A program made the position numbers and the translations under genes. A DNA stretch of 64,000 nt from NCBI RefSeq assembly GCF_900496995.4, contig NC_044029.1, positions 15,624,001 through 15,688,000 on the forward strand, read 5' to 3'. Within the stretch, counting starts at the first letter, position 1. Every line of letters starts with the position of its first letter. The notes beneath the pieces are model-generated. The model was not told the origin of the DNA. It saw only the letters and a program-made list of their open reading frames with translations, and searched no databases. This document shows positions 24,111 through 37,804 of this stretch, in pieces. Source of the DNA: Aquila chrysaetos chrysaetos. Its lineage: Eukaryota; Chordata; Aves; Accipitriformes; Accipitridae.

Positions 24111-26289
24111 GTGGAACTTGCAGCAGCTGAGTTGTAGAGAAAAGAATGAAATTAAATCAGAGATTATGGATAAGGTTGTAAATCGATACTAAGGTATATA
24201 GAGATACTATAGATACTAAGATATTGAGATGTGGGCAGGCTTGTTTTTGCTTTTCAAATAGCCTTTTAATCAACTATCATATGTTTATTCTGTTTAAGGC
24301 CTCAAAAAGACCTTTACACGCATGACATAATAACAGAGTTTTGGGTTATTAGCGTGCATCACTTCTTAACATTAACTGATCAATGCTTTTCCTTCCGCTT
24401 TCCCCCAGTGCTGCTCGTTTAAGTCATTTTGGTACTCATGGCGCAACCATGCTGATGAGAAGGAAACAACTTCCTTCGAGAAGCAAAGGTGCAGAAAGGG
24501 GGTTTTTTGCTTGTTTCTCCTAAAAGATTCAATGAGCAGTAATTAACAGCAAAATACACCATGGTGGTTTTATCGTTGCAGGTGAAGCTCAGTAGCCTGT
24601 GTCCATCGTTAATAAAGCATCATCAATTATTTCCTGTTTTCTCCCTCCCCATGTGAAAGAAGTAGTTTGTGCCAGACCAGCTCGTTGTCCCTAACCACGA
24701 GCGAAGAACCCACTAACGTCTCCTAGACAAATTTTGTTATGTCAATGTAAATGTTTTCTCTGTTCCTGTACAACGATTAGGGAATAACCAGTAGCACTTT
24801 CCAAGTGATGAAGAAAGCTCACAGAGATAAACCACAGGCGCGGTAAATTAGTCACTTGATAAAACTATTTACAATCGAGCCTCCTAGATGTGAGGAAAAA
24901 TTTTTTTTTTGTGAATGAGAAACCACAGGCTGTCAGTGGAAAAGGCAGCCTGTTTTTCTACCCGCAGGAGGGGAAAGAGTGTTTCACGTACAATGCCGCC
25001 CTGCGAGGGTTTGCAGATGTGAATCCCAAGCCGGCGGACAACTACGGCGGTGGCAGCTGGAGAAGGGCAGCCCACGCCAGCTGTCAATTCAGAGTTTCTC
25101 AAGTGGGTACCAGGCATCGCCCCCGCTCCTGGGAGGTTCCCCTGCTCTCTCCTTCCTCCCCTGCGCAGAGGGGAGCCACAATGTGGACGGTGATGAGGTG
25201 GCCCCACTGCTTCTTGGTTTCAGGCTATTTCTGGCATTTTGGGGCAACTTTGATGTCAACGTGGCAATGGGAGTGGGTTTCTCCCTCTATGAAATTTTGG
25301 GTGGTTTTTAGAAAAAATTCCCGTTCCACTTGAGCAAAGCCAAGTACATTCAAGGTTTGGAGAAAATTGCAGGGTTGCAAATGGCTACAAAGAGGGGGTG
25401 CAGCACTGAGTGCAGGGCTGTGATTTCAGTCAGTGGCTTGGCCTCTCTGAGACCCTGGTCTTGCATGCCCTGTACTCCCAGAAAGGCCTGCTGATGCCAA
25501 AGGATGATTTAGGCAAATATCTCACTGATACAAACCGTGCTCAGCTAATAGGTATGTTCAGCACAATCTGATTTCAGACCTTGGAAAGCAAGATCCTGGT
25601 GCTCATTCCTCTGTATAGAGAAAAAACAAGTGAATCTTTGGGGGAGGTTTTATAGATGGAAGGGAAGAAGCCACACTGATATGCTGGGTGACTACAATCT
25701 AGTAAAGAGTATTTCCCAGACCTAAACTCCAGGACGAGTGTTTTGGTGACTGTAAAAAGACTAAGAATTGTTATAAACTGCCCATCTTGTACAATGGCAA
25801 AAAGAGTGAATATAGGTGCTCAACTCATCCGTGAATGAAGACTACTGAGATGAAGCAGAAAGATGTAACTTCTGCGTGTGGTTTCACTATTGGTTTTCTG
25901 AGTCTGCTCCAACTTTTCATTTCTTTGAAACATTGGAATATTGCAAAGGGGTTACAGGAGAGTTATAAGAAAATGTGCCCTCTGGTAAAAACAAGACATT
26001 AAAGACATCAGTTCAATCCCATCCATGAGAGGGAAGTTAAAAAAATCAACCAGATTGCAGTTCATCTACAGACGTGACTTCATAAGAAACACCAGGTTTC
26101 TCCAGTCAGACAGAAGAAAGCACAGCAAGGTTTTACTCTTCAGTACTAAAATCAGGAAATCCAGTTTGCCTGGAACTAGCAATTAAGACAACCACTTACC
26201 AGAACAACTGGTGTAAATGATCACTTTTAAGACTGTAGATGGAAACTGTACAGTTTTTAATAAGTTGCATCCACCAGATACTGAGCTCA

Positions 26290-26990
26290 TGGGTGGAATG
26301 AGATGCTTTGAAGAAGTTTTTTACCTATGAACGCTTCCCTGTTCTTTTGGGAAGGCTGTTCCAGAATCTTACGCTCTGATTGCCAGAAGTCTTCCATTGT
26401 CTGGTCCAAATTTACTCATGGCCAGTTTATAGCCATTTCATCTAGTATCAGTTTATTCTGTTGGCTTACATGACTTGCTGAATTTGCTGTTTTCCCACTC
26501 TAATGTCGTTCAGATAACAATTACATCTTCTCTCAGCCTTTGTTTTTCTGAAGCTGAACAAGCCAAACTCTTCTAGACTTGTTTTATAAAACAGGAGCTC
26601 TCTACTTGTTGTCTGGACCATTTCTAGTTTGAACTCATCTGTATGGCACGGGGTTAACCCACAACTGTACACTGGCATTATTCCCTTCCTTTGTGTTCTG
26701 GAAATACCTTCTCAGTGTCCACTTCCATTGCAGCATTGCCTTTGATGGTTCCAGTGATGAGCAGTGGCACAATGGGGTCATTCCCCTTCTCCAAAGGGTG
26801 CCCTCCCAGCTTCTTCTGACTAGAAGTGAAACACCTGGACTGGCACTTGCACAGTCACATTTCTCCCTATTTTATTAATTCCATCCTCAAGTAAATCAAG
26901 TATTTCTTGCTTCAGTCTGCCTTTGATTGAACCCAGGCTGCATTTTATTCTTTCCCCTTGTTGTCTTTAAGGGATGATTATTTCATAATT
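26290..26990 (-). mobile_element. Old, diverged CR1/L3-type LINE fragment (antisense)
   Basis: The order of motifs follows an antisense CR1 3' region: 'ggccagtttatagccattt', 'tctcagcctttgtttttctg' with 'aagctgaacaagccaaactc', 'tggaccatttctagtttgaa', then 'cacaactgtacactggcat' (the equivalent of 'agaactggacgcagtactcc'). Divergence is high, so subfamily and limits are uncertain. Confidence 0.55.
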
Positions 26991-27681
26991 TCCTCTAAAG
27001 CCTTGCACACCACTCTTGACAGAAAACATGTCTCTTTCTGCCTTGCTTGTTATTTCTCCCTTTCTTAATGACAGCTATTGCATTTGCTGTTCTCCGATCT
27101 GAAAGTGCCACCACTCATTTGATAGATTGATTAAAATTTCTCCCTACTGCAACTGCATTTTTATGTGCCTGTATTTTTTGTTTGTTTCCTTGATGGGAGA
27201 ACCTTTAACTCTACCTTCTCACTTCTGCTTTTGCTTCAGAGGAGATCATTTCCATTCCTGTCCCTATCAGTCACATTGACTTTGCTTCCATGTTCTGTTT
27301 CAGAAACTCTCAAAATGATCTGGCTCACCTACTGCATTCACCAATTCTTCTTAATGTCCCCATCCATACTAAAAATTGAGATGAATTGTCTATTTAATTT
27401 TTAGGCTACGATGTATACAGTCATCCAGCCCAGTCTTAACCTGCACCAACCTCACTTCTCTCCTTATGCTCCTCTTATTTACATGATGATGGCATGATTT
27501 GCTGTTTTTCTACTTCTGTTTTTACATGGACTGATTTGGTGTGAATTTGGGAAGTTCTTTCACCCCCCTTTTGACATCCAAGATGTAGTTATCACTGCTG
27601 ATCAGTCCTTCTTTCTGTCCCTCAGGGCCCTGCTATGTTCCTGCTGTCCTTGAGGGGGTGGTTGGGTTGGCTGTTCTCATT

Positions 27682-28325
27682 AGAATAGGATCACAGAAAA
27701 GCCCAGGTTGAAAGGGAGCCTTGGAGATACCTGGTCCAACATTCTGCTGTAAGTGGGGCCTTGGGTTAAGTCATCTAGGGCCCTGTCAAGCACTGTGTTG
27801 AACATTTGTAGGTAGGTTCCACCACTTGTTTGGGCAATCTACTCTGATTAATTTTTCTCATGCTGAAGATCCCCCTGAAGCAATTTGAGTCTGCTGCACC
27901 TTGTCCTTTCACCACGCATCTGTGTGAAAAGAGTACCTCTATCTTCTCTGTAACTACCTTTTGGGTAGTGGAAGACATTGGTTAGATACCACTGAACTTT
28001 CTCCCCTTGTGGCTGGACAAACCAAATTCCTTCAGTCTTTCTGCATAAGTAGAAGTCTCCAACCCTCTAATCACATTGGAGGCCATCGGAGGAACCTTCT
28101 CCCATTTTTCAGTGTCTCTCTTGAGCTGGGGGGACCAGACCTGGGTGCACTATACTGAGTGTGGCCTGACAAGTGCCAGGCAGAATGGGAGAGAGAACAT
28201 CCCATGACCTGCTGGCTGTAGTTTTGCTGATACAGCCCAGGATACCTTTTGCCTTCACTGCTGCAAACCAGCACTTCCAGGTCCTCTTCAGCAGACCTAC
28301 AGTCCTGTCTGTCATATTTTAATTC
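27682..28325 (-). mobile_element. CR1 LINE 3' fragment, about 640 bp (antisense)
   Basis: Begins 'aataggatcacagaaaagcc', the CR1 3' terminus read in reverse. It continues through 'gtccaacattctgctgtaag', 'ggaccagacctgggtgcact', 'tgagtgtggcctgacaagtg' and 'ttcactgctgcaaaccagc'. Several reading frames overlap it, but none is a host gene. Confidence 0.85.
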
Positions 28326-28329
28326 TTTA

Positions 28330-31300
28330 CTTTTGAGGCAAACTCTAAAGAATTTTGCCCTTTTGACTTGCAGAAACTCCAGTCTTGCTTCATGTTTACC
28401 TTTACCTTCAGAGCCACTGATTATTTCCTGTAACTTCTCAAAATGCTTCTTTTTGAAATGAATATATCATTGTTTAACTGAAAAGTTACAACTCATGTAA
28501 CAACATCCAGTCTTATTCAGAGAACTAACATCTACCATAATGACACCTTTCCCAGTAGTACTTACCTTCTCAGTCATACTGTATTTTATTATATTTTATT
28601 TTTATCCAACCAGGGGATTGGATAGCGAACACCTTACGTGACTCCAGAGGAATGTATTTTACTATGATATTTTACCCAACCCCATTTTGTTTTCTCCAAG
28701 GTATTCCTTCAGACATTTTGACTATTGGTTCCTTCTGTGACATACAGAATTTCTTCAACACCCTTGCTTTTACTTCTGCTTTTCCTAAACTTTGTTGTCC
28801 ATGCTCTAGGAATGTCTGCTACTTCACTATTTCATTTTCCTTATTTCTGCAGCACTTCTGGAATTACTCTAAGACCTACAGACTTCCTAAGCCTGTGAAT
28901 ATCAACAAAGCATAACCTTGTGATTTGAGGCAACTAGAAAAACAACATGAATTCATTCCTTCTTCAGCTAATCAACATTTCATCATTGCTGATTCCTTGA
29001 CATACAGTTCCTGCAAAGACTTCCTTGGAAGCAGAGGAGGAACTGATGCATCCCACCACAGCCTTTTTTGAGTGTAATTCAAGATGCAATGCCAGAAATT
29101 ACAGGGGTTTTTAATAGGTTTCCATGTGTGCCCAGGTATGAGAAGATTCATAACTACTTTTAAATATTTAATTGCTTCTTCCACAAATATTTATTTCTGT
29201 ACACTTACCTGTCTACTTGTACCTGATTATTCTGGTTCAGGGTCTAGTACAAGCAACATTTTAATTTCCTGCTTCCCATTGCTTAGACCAACTTCAGTAC
29301 TTAAACATTTCAAATAACATATCAGAAATTGTTGTAAGATATCTATGTCTTCATTAGTAAAAGGAGCAATGCTATAAGAGCAGATCTGTAAGTCAAAAAA
29401 TCTGGCATTGAGGACTCAACTTCCACACTGTGTTTGCTTTGAGTTTATTTTCAACCAGCTCTACTCTGGTCCTGTGGCCTGAGCTCCTGTTAACAACTGG
29501 AGAACATCAAGTGAGTTTCTGAAAACATCTTCGAGTTTTATTTTATCTGAAAGGAACTGATTTTTGCAAGCTCCAAGAGTGCTCCCAAACACAACCCAAA
29601 ATACGGTGAGTAGGGATGATTAGGATACTGGTTTAAAATTCCCATGTGTAGAACAAATGGCATACTAATGTAGAAGATCTCACTGATATGCCATTTTACC
29701 TTATATGGGAGGGAGAACAATTATTAGCTAATCTAAAATGTCTTTGGGTATTTTTTTAGCAATTATCAAACCAGAATTGCTGGTTTTCCAAAGGAAAAAT
29801 CTCTTATGGAAGGGGGAGAGCATTTCAAGTGTGCTGATGGAAACCAGAGTTTGTGTGCCTGAACTCTGAGCCCTTTGCAATTGAAATTCAACTTGTACAC
29901 CTGCTTTTGCAAAGCTTTGAAAGGACTGTTGTACTTTGCCTGTGTACATGGAGATAGAGATAGTACACCATAGCTAAAGCCTGGTATATCATAGCTCCTC
30001 TGCTACTGATATCCACACTAGCTAGATTAAAATAAAACAACCCTCGCTATGGTAGCACATGCTACAGTTTCTCCTTCAATTTTGCTGCACAGATATGCAC
30101 AGAATAGGCTGATATAGCAAACCAGAAGTATTGAAAAAGGATGAGGTTAGAGTCCAGAGCCCTGTACACATTAATGTGAAACAGTAAGATTAATTTAAGT
30201 GGGAGGGTAAGGCTCCTTTCATAACTCTTTTTCATAAGTTTTGGAAGTTTTTCATAACTGCCATATGGACTTGCCTAGATATTAACTAACTCTTGAATAG
30301 TTGATGGAATGAATATGCTTTCACAACAATCAACTAGCTGTGTTAGGAAAGCTATTCCCCTCTTCAGGGCAATAAACTCATATAGACACTTTAAAATATC
30401 AACATGTGGTCCATGATTAGTAGAACAATCTTGCTGTTGCTTAGCTGTCAACTTTAATGAAAGTGCCAGGGGCTAAATTAGCTGTGAGACTTTTGGGTCT
30501 TTCACATTTGGATCAAATTGCTGACTCTGTTCAAAAGTTATTGACGAGGAAGGAACTGACAGCTAGAGAAACTGCATAAGTTTCATTTCCTTAGGAAAAA
30601 AGATTAGCAAACCAACCTGCCACGGTACTTACATTTTGATTACTTTAAAGTATGCTACTTGAGATTGTATTTTGTTGGTCTCCAACATTTGTTTATTTTA
30701 TTGTCTTTTTAGAAACTTGCCTTATTTCAGTTTGGGGGAAGAGACTCATTAGCCTCTTCAAAAAAGCAACAGAAACTTAGTTGTCTCATTTCTTGGTCTT
30801 TTAAGTATTTATTACTAGCTAATTAAATCTTCACATTGCCTAAAGCAGACCAGAGGGTGTCCATTCAGAGGACTTCATAGCAGTTAGTCCAGGTCTTTGA
30901 AAAAAGAAGATATGTGACTTTAAAATAAAGTGCATCTACACTCGACCCACAGCAGCTCTTCTACAGGCAGCCTTATTTCCTGTGGAGATGAAGAGGAAAT
31001 GTACTTAGGGTGTGAAGCACTTCTTCGTGCTTTAACTACTAAAAAGCTAAGGTCTTGCATATTTCTCCTTTCATTTTAAATTCTGAATCTAACTGGAAAG
31101 TCTTTGCAAGCAAATTTCTCTCAAGAAGTCCAGTTCTAAGTAAAATGCCACCTGTGGATGGATTGCTTGTACGCCTGACTTTCTGGTGTGCTCATAAGTA
31201 CTCTGGAGGCAGGACAGAAACAGGTAGGACCAAAGCTGCATACTGATTTGCTTTTTTTCTGTGAGTAAGGATGACTGGCTTGCTTAGTCACACAATTATG

Positions 31301-34300
31301 AATGACACTAAAGAGAATGGCGGGCAAGGGGAATCCCCACCAAACTGTCCTCTGGATTGTTTTAGAAGAAAGAATTACATCACGCAGCAGATTTCTGCTA
31401 GGAAACCTCCTGTGGATGTTTCCAAATGGTTATGACAAAAAATGCCCACTCTGTAGGCTGGTTTGAAACATTTCATGGATATTTTCTTACTGATGCTTGA
31501 AATAGATCATTGAGTTAGCCTCCAACATATGCCCACACCTACACACTTGTGTTTGCATGTACATACGCAATATTTAACTATTATAAATTGTGTAAGGGAT
31601 AACATGTGAAAAGTATCAGATTATCAGAAAATGCTCACATTTCAACTTAGAATATTCAATAAGAAATTAAAGCACTACAGGATTACTTTCACTAGTGTTT
31701 TCCTCCAAATTTAAATATGAGTATTAATTTCCAACAATAAATGTGTCTGTACGATAAAGGTACTTAAACTGTGAAAATAAATGCAACACTACAATGTAAA
31801 CTTGAATGGCACTTGAATTCCTTGCTAAAAACTAGACCAAAAAACTCCAACGCAAATAAAAGCCCACAACACAGAAAATCAACATAAGGAGAAGGAATGA
31901 ATCACAAAACCCAAGATGTGGAGAAAATTCGGTAAACTTAATGGGAGGAAGATGAGTGGGGCTGGCTCACCGACAGGTTGAAAGTCTGAAAAGTACCATT
32001 TGGATATAGTATTGAGAATGTATGGAAAGTATTAGGTTGATCTGGGGGCTATGATTTCCGATGTTATCAATCTGCAATTAATTTTCAGCAGAGTCCATGC
32101 TATTTCTGGAGGTTGCAAGCTGGCCTCTGATGAGGTCAATGGAGATCCCTAAGTGGATTGACCCAGCACATACAGAAACTGGCAGCTGATCCCAGACTAC
32201 CGTCCTTTGGTCTTCTCTTTTTAAAAATAACATGGTCCTTTTGAAAAGGCAAAAAGTGAGGTATTATCATAGATACCTGGATGCAGAAGTTCAGATGGCT
32301 TTTTGACTTCTTTTGAAGGTGGATCTGATCCTATGAAAATGAAACTGAATAGCAGACTGTGAAAACGCTGGAGGTCTCTGCATGGAGAGTTAATGTATAG
32401 AGGAAAACATACTCTCGTTTACTGGGAATTGGGGAAAGACACTGTGAGCAAAATATGTGTAGTTTTTTCTATCTATTAAGGTACAGCAAAGGTAGACATA
32501 TGCATATATATTCACAGGAAACAGCAGAAAGTCAGAACCACCAGACACAGTCAGGCCAAATTACAGTGGGACTGTTTTCTTAATGCATTAGTTCTCTTAA
32601 AGTGAAGTAAAATGTTACCTTAAAACCAATGGAAATATTAGTGTGCTGGTCTTATGAAGAGCAGGGTTATTAGGGCAGAATTAGAAAACCTTGGAAGATC
32701 ACTTTGGGGAGAACTGTTTTAATAAAATATATCTTTATTTTGTAGAAGACACTACACCCACCAAGGCATGAAGTGCGTTATCTGAGGTCCATATGTCATA
32801 CTGATAGCATTGGATTGATAACATTGCCTGGTTAACATTAAAAATCAACAGTATGACTGTTGTCAGTGCTACTACTGCCTACAAAGCCTAGGCGGAGTAT
32901 TTGAAAGGTCTTTAGGAAGAAGCTTGAAACAATTACATTTAAATTGTAATTTTTTCTATTTGCCTTATTATGCTTTTAGAAGTTCTCGTTTTCAATCTTT
33001 TCCCTGCAACCATGATGATTAAAAACTGATTAGAAAAAAATTCCAACCCAAGAGCTCTAAAATGAATCCTGAGATTCATGAAATCACATAAGACAAGAAG
33101 CTGGGGCTTTAAAAAGGAAACAAATACTGTAAGGTTCGTGATATAATGCTCGGAACCAACAGTACCTCCAAAGGATATCATGGTGCTGAAAACAAAAAAC
33201 TTTCAAGAGTATGTGTTTTATTCTTCTTGGAAGAATGAAGAAGAGCTGGTGAAAATGAAAGGTTTTATGTGGAAAAACCCGTAGACACTCTGTGGTTATA
33301 GCACAGGAGGTTTTTTATGCAACACCAGCCATACTTTGCGCTGCTGCTGTGCCGACAGTTGTGCTGCTTTTCCATTGATATGGACTTAGAGTAAAATTGA
33401 ATCACATTTGAAATTTTCTTCTGTTTTATGGGTAACGGATTTTAATCAGGAGTTGGATACATGAAAAGACTCTGAACAGCAGAAGCGTAGAGTAAAAACG
33501 CACACCATGTTTGTCCATCACTGTCTTCTACAATGCCATCATTGTTTTCCATACTTTACGACAAGAAAAATAGCATTTTAGAATTGCACCTGCCTTTCTT
33601 GTGGTTAGGTCCCACTGGTAGCTCATAGTTTCTTAATCATTCATACATGCGGACTGTGTTTTCTGGAGAGCTGGAAAACCAGTTTGTACCAACCTGAAAT
33701 ATGGCACAAGAAACAAGGAGGACACTTTGGTCTCCATTACGTATTGCTGTCCATGCACAATCAGCAATGAGAAAACATATATTATAGGTCCTTCTCTCCA
33801 GTCTCAGAATTCGTCATATACATCAGTTCAACAGTCTTTCAGGGAAAGGGAAAGGAGACAGCATTATGCTCATTTTTATAAACAGGGACAGTAACTGCTG
33901 CTAACGGGGACAGATGTTCTGAGAAAAATAATTGTTATCATCTCCATATGCTCCAGAAAATTATTTTAACACGAGTCCCGAATATTCATATCATGCTATT
34001 ACTGGAGTCTCTGGACAGCACATATGGTAGTCATATGGTTAGGAGTGGCCAAAAAGTCCACAGTAGTGTGTGAGAAAGATGAGCCCAGAACAGCTATTCA
34101 CAGCTGTCCTCTTCTTCCTGGGCAAGGCAAAAGCTTGAACTCTTACTTACAGGATGGATGAGTACTCAGACTATGAGGGGGTAGTTATTTCCTCTTACTA
34201 ATTCAGAAAGTAATCATTAGTGTCTTGTGAAGAAAGGTTTTCCCAACCTATAAATTTTTTTCCATCCTGCAAGGGGTTACCAAATTGAAATTCTGAAGGG

Positions 34301-36470
34301 AAGTATGAAACAGATGTCTTGTGTCAGTCAAGGTATCATGATTTTAATAATTTTGAACTTACACTCTAATCACTTAAAGTTGTACCCATCAGCTCACTAT
34401 CTATCTGGACATCTGTCTCTCTACATGTCTAACACCACTGGGTGTTAGTTTTCTCTTCCTTTGCTTTCTTTGGAAGACTCAGCAGCTAATGGGCATGAGA
34501 AAATTTGTGGGTGGAAAGAGGGATCAATAATATACATTATCCCATTGCCGATTGTGTGCAGACAGGAGTATATAATGGAGGCCAAAGGGTCTCCCTTGTG
34601 TCATATTTCAGATGGTACAAACGGTTTTCCAGTTCTCTCAAATAAGAGCATTTCCAAAAAGTGCTTGGAATGGGCAGGATAGAGTATTTTGTTTAGAAAA
34701 ATGTCAAAAAAGTTCATTTTGAGAATTTCAGAACTTCTCCCTGCCCTGAAACTCTTTTCTTATAAAACAAAGTAGCTGGTTTGTGCCAACACTATCCCTA
34801 GTAATAATTGGAAATATCCTCTAAATCACGGAGATCCAGTGGTCACAAGGAGTAGACAACTACATCCTTCATAATGTGTAGCACTGACGAAACATATCCA
34901 TATCTGTAGGAGAGTGGTGGGGTTTTTCTGTGGTACAGAAAAATGTTAGTCTTACAGTGTGTTTGTAAAGCTCAGTTGCGAAGACATGAAGCCTGATTAT
35001 CAAGACATCTATTTTTCCGATAGCGGTAACATGAATAACAGTATTTAGTAATTACATAGCACTGGTACAATGTGTATGCAAACTTTAATGATTTAAACCC
35101 TTTACCCCCCTGCCAGCATTGTGAAGGAGGAACCTAAGGAATTATTTCTGCTGCTTTATAGGAAAGAGAGTCTAAGAGGTAAAGTGTGATGTAAAGTCAG
35201 AATGACAACTCAGAGAGGGTTTTCCAACCCTGAGCTGCTGTCCTTGGGGAGTGGTAATAGAGGAAGCGACTGAGTTTTAGAGAAATGAAAGTCTGGCAGA
35301 GATCTGCTGGGCTGGTAAAGGCAGTTCCTTACTAACCACTCAGCCAGCACGCTGACGAGTATGCACAAAACAAAAAATGAAAGGGAAAAACCTTTAGTCA
35401 GTGGTCATAGTGAAATTTGACATGACTTTGCAAGGACATCATTGGGTAATCGGTGTAAGGTGTTGTATGAACAGAAGGGTGTGAAACCTCTGCTTTGCAT
35501 GAAGAGTCAGATGACTTCCAGGCAGCAAAATGAAAAAATGCCTTCCTTGGTTTCTTTTCCTACGTGTTTGGAACAGATGGAGCCACACAGAAGGTCCACA
35601 CCAATTCTATGCAACACAAGACTTTTCAATAGTATTCTGGCGTCTCTTTCAGCTGGATTAGGACTAGTGGTCAGGCAAAGACCTTGTGTTAGTGCTGAGT
35701 GTTCAGTCCCCTCCAGCATGCACTCAATAGATATCTACTAAGGAAGTGGATAAAAAATTGGATGCTCTTAGGCCCTTGGCTTTGTCTAGTAAAGGGCAGA
35801 TATTTGCAGCATACCCCCTATTTTGTTTGTAGCTGTGTTGATGCTCAGGTAAGGCAGTGCAGAGGAGCCATCTGAACCTGAGCCTTCCTCACAACCTGAC
35901 TGTTCATGGTTCTTGGGCAACAAGACATACACCGGACAACGGTGATCTGTTTCATCACTTTTGGGTGGAATGGGAAGCAGAACAGGGCTGGGAGGGGCAC
36001 GGGACACCTGGGACTCAAGACCCTCACATTCTGACCATCTGCTGTAGGCTGTTGCCTAGTTTCAGAATGATTTGGAGAGAGGTGATGGTGTGTGTCAATA
36101 GAAGAGAACATTATGAGACGAGCATGTCAACATTAACATGGTGCCATTTATTTGAATGTAAAGGATTTGTAAGAGGGATCCTATATTTCTGTATTAGAAT
36201 ACATTTCTCTCCAGCTGATGATATACCACAGAACATTCAACCCTTTGTGTCAGAATTTGAATGTGGAGATGAGTAGAAGGCCTGAATCTACTCTCCACAG
36301 GCAGGAGAGGGTACCTGGGAATCAGACCTGCACTCAGAAGATAAAATGACAGGGCCAGACGTCATGGCTTTCTTCTTCTTTGCTCTTTGCTTAGTTTCTT
36401 GCCTCAGTTTATGATATAATAGTTGTAGCACTGCTTAGTGGGCAAAGGACCACAATGGGACTGGGAGACC
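28330..36470. other. Intergenic DNA between IL26 and IFNG, no gene recognised
   Basis: AT-rich, stop-rich sequence. The 28.3-29.3 kb part may continue the old LINE material. No exon, RNA gene or promoter was recognised. A 19-bp segment at 31901-31919 recurs exactly at 55959-55977, as discussed in the findings. Confidence 0.5.
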
Positions 36471-36592
36471 CTGTTTGTGTTCCTAGATTTGCCTTTCCTA
36501 GATGCTGAATGATCATGAATCATCCCATTGCTCTGTGCTTCCATTTTCTTACCTGCAAAATTGGATGTTTGACAGTGGCCTCCTCTGAAAGG
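36471..36592 (+). repeat. Left arm of a 122-bp inverted repeat
   Basis: Starts 'ctgtttgtgttcctag' and ends 'cctcctctgaaagg'. It matches the reverse complement of 37683-37804 over all 122 bases with three mismatches, all transitions, and no gap. The centre ('cttccattttcttacctgc' then 'aaaattgg') is MIR-like. Confidence 0.93.
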
Positions 36593-37416
36593 TGAGGAGA
36601 TCTAGTGGCAAAATTAGCCATATAAACCTCCAAAACTTTAAGCAGGATCTACAAAAGGTGAGTTGGAAAAATCCTTTCTTTCTGATATTTCATCCTCCTG
36701 TTATTCTTAAAAGTTTATTTGTAATGGGAGACCAAAGGGAGGTCACTTGGGACGTACAGCCTGTTTGGATGAGATGCGTGTCTGACAGGCTTAACAAGGC
36801 AGTCTAACCCGGCGCAGTCACTCTGGATGAATAGTTCTCTGCAGAGGAAGGCAGTAGTACCGACTTAATCTTTCAGCTCCTGGAACTACATCTTCTGCCT
36901 GGCTGGATAATTACAGCAATTAGTTGTGTTCAGTTGTGTTGTGATTCATCCTCAACATATTAAGAAGACTGAGCTGTTTGAGTAAAGAATCTCTTGCAAA
37001 CTCCTTACTTGCAGCTCTTCTTTGCACACTCTCTAGTAATTCAACAGAAAAGCACTGCTCAAATTAGGACCTGTAACAGTAAAAATTGGGCTTGATGACC
37101 TAGTCCCTCTTCCAGTTGTATGTTTCTGACAACATAAAGAGTGTAGGAACTCTTGTAACTCATGTAACAGGAATCCTTTTCCTTCTGCCACTTGACATCT
37201 CCCTTCCAATATTTTGCCAAGGAATTGCTCCATAGGCTCATGGCCACCTGATGTGCCTCAGCACGCATCTCTCACCTTGCAGAATACTCTTGGTATTCCT
37301 GTATGTATAAGACTACATTTAGCTGTGCCACAACATGCCATTTGACTGTGGCTGCCTTGCAAAGCAATCCAGATGTTTCAACATTACCAATAGGTTTGTT
37401 CAGTGTGCTGACATTT

Positions 37417-37452
37417 GTGAGTCCACTTTGAAATGTGAGTCCATTTTGAATC
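37417..37452 (+). repeat. 18-bp tandem duplication
   Basis: Two units of the form 'gtgagtccactttgaaat' and 'gtgagtccattttgaatc' lie next to each other, differing at two positions. They lie immediately before the CR1 fragment. Confidence 0.6.
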
Positions 37453-37602
37453 TTGGTGGGACCTCCATTTGGTCACCATCCCTGGAGGTATTTAAAACAT
37501 GTATACATGTGGCGCTTAAGAACATAGTTTGGTAGTGTTAGGCTAATGGTTGGACTCAATGATCTTAAGGGTCTTTTAGAACCTAAATGATTCTATGATT
37601 CT
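37453..37602 (+). mobile_element. CR1 LINE 3'-terminal fragment (sense)
   Basis: Carries 'tcaccatccctggaggtatt', 'tggttggactcaatgatctt' and the terminal octamer-type repeats 'aatgattctatgattct'. The intact 3' terminus suggests a relatively recent, 5'-truncated insertion. Confidence 0.9.
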
Positions 37603-37611
37603 AATTTCTAG

Positions 37612-37682
37612 CATAGAATCATAGAATCAGAGTGGTTTGGGTTGGGAGGGACCTTTCAAGATTGTCTAATCCAACCCCTCTG
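37612..37682 (-). mobile_element. CR1 LINE 3'-terminal fragment (antisense)
   Basis: Starts 'catagaatcatagaatcaga', continues through 'gtttgggttgggagggacc' and ends '..ccaacccctctg'. It lies tail to tail with the preceding sense CR1, nine bases away. It abuts the right arm of the 122-bp inverted repeat without a gap. Confidence 0.9.
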
Positions 37683-37804
37683 CCTTTCAGAGGAGGCCAC
37701 TGTCAAGCATCCAATTCTGCAGGTAAGAAAATGGAAGCATAGAGCAATGGGATGATTCATGATCATTCAGCATCTAGGAAAGGCAAATCTAGGAACACAA
37801 ACAG
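37683..37804 (-). repeat. Right arm of the 122-bp inverted repeat
   Basis: The reverse complement of 36471-36592 with 119 of 122 identities. Its left edge is exactly the 5'-truncation point of the antisense CR1 fragment, so the two together look like one inserted unit of about 193 bp. Confidence 0.93.

Noticed and set aside
24890..25333. 147-codon plus-strand frame
   Set aside because: No motif or conserved block, and a low-complexity start (poly-T derived Phe run). Probably chance.
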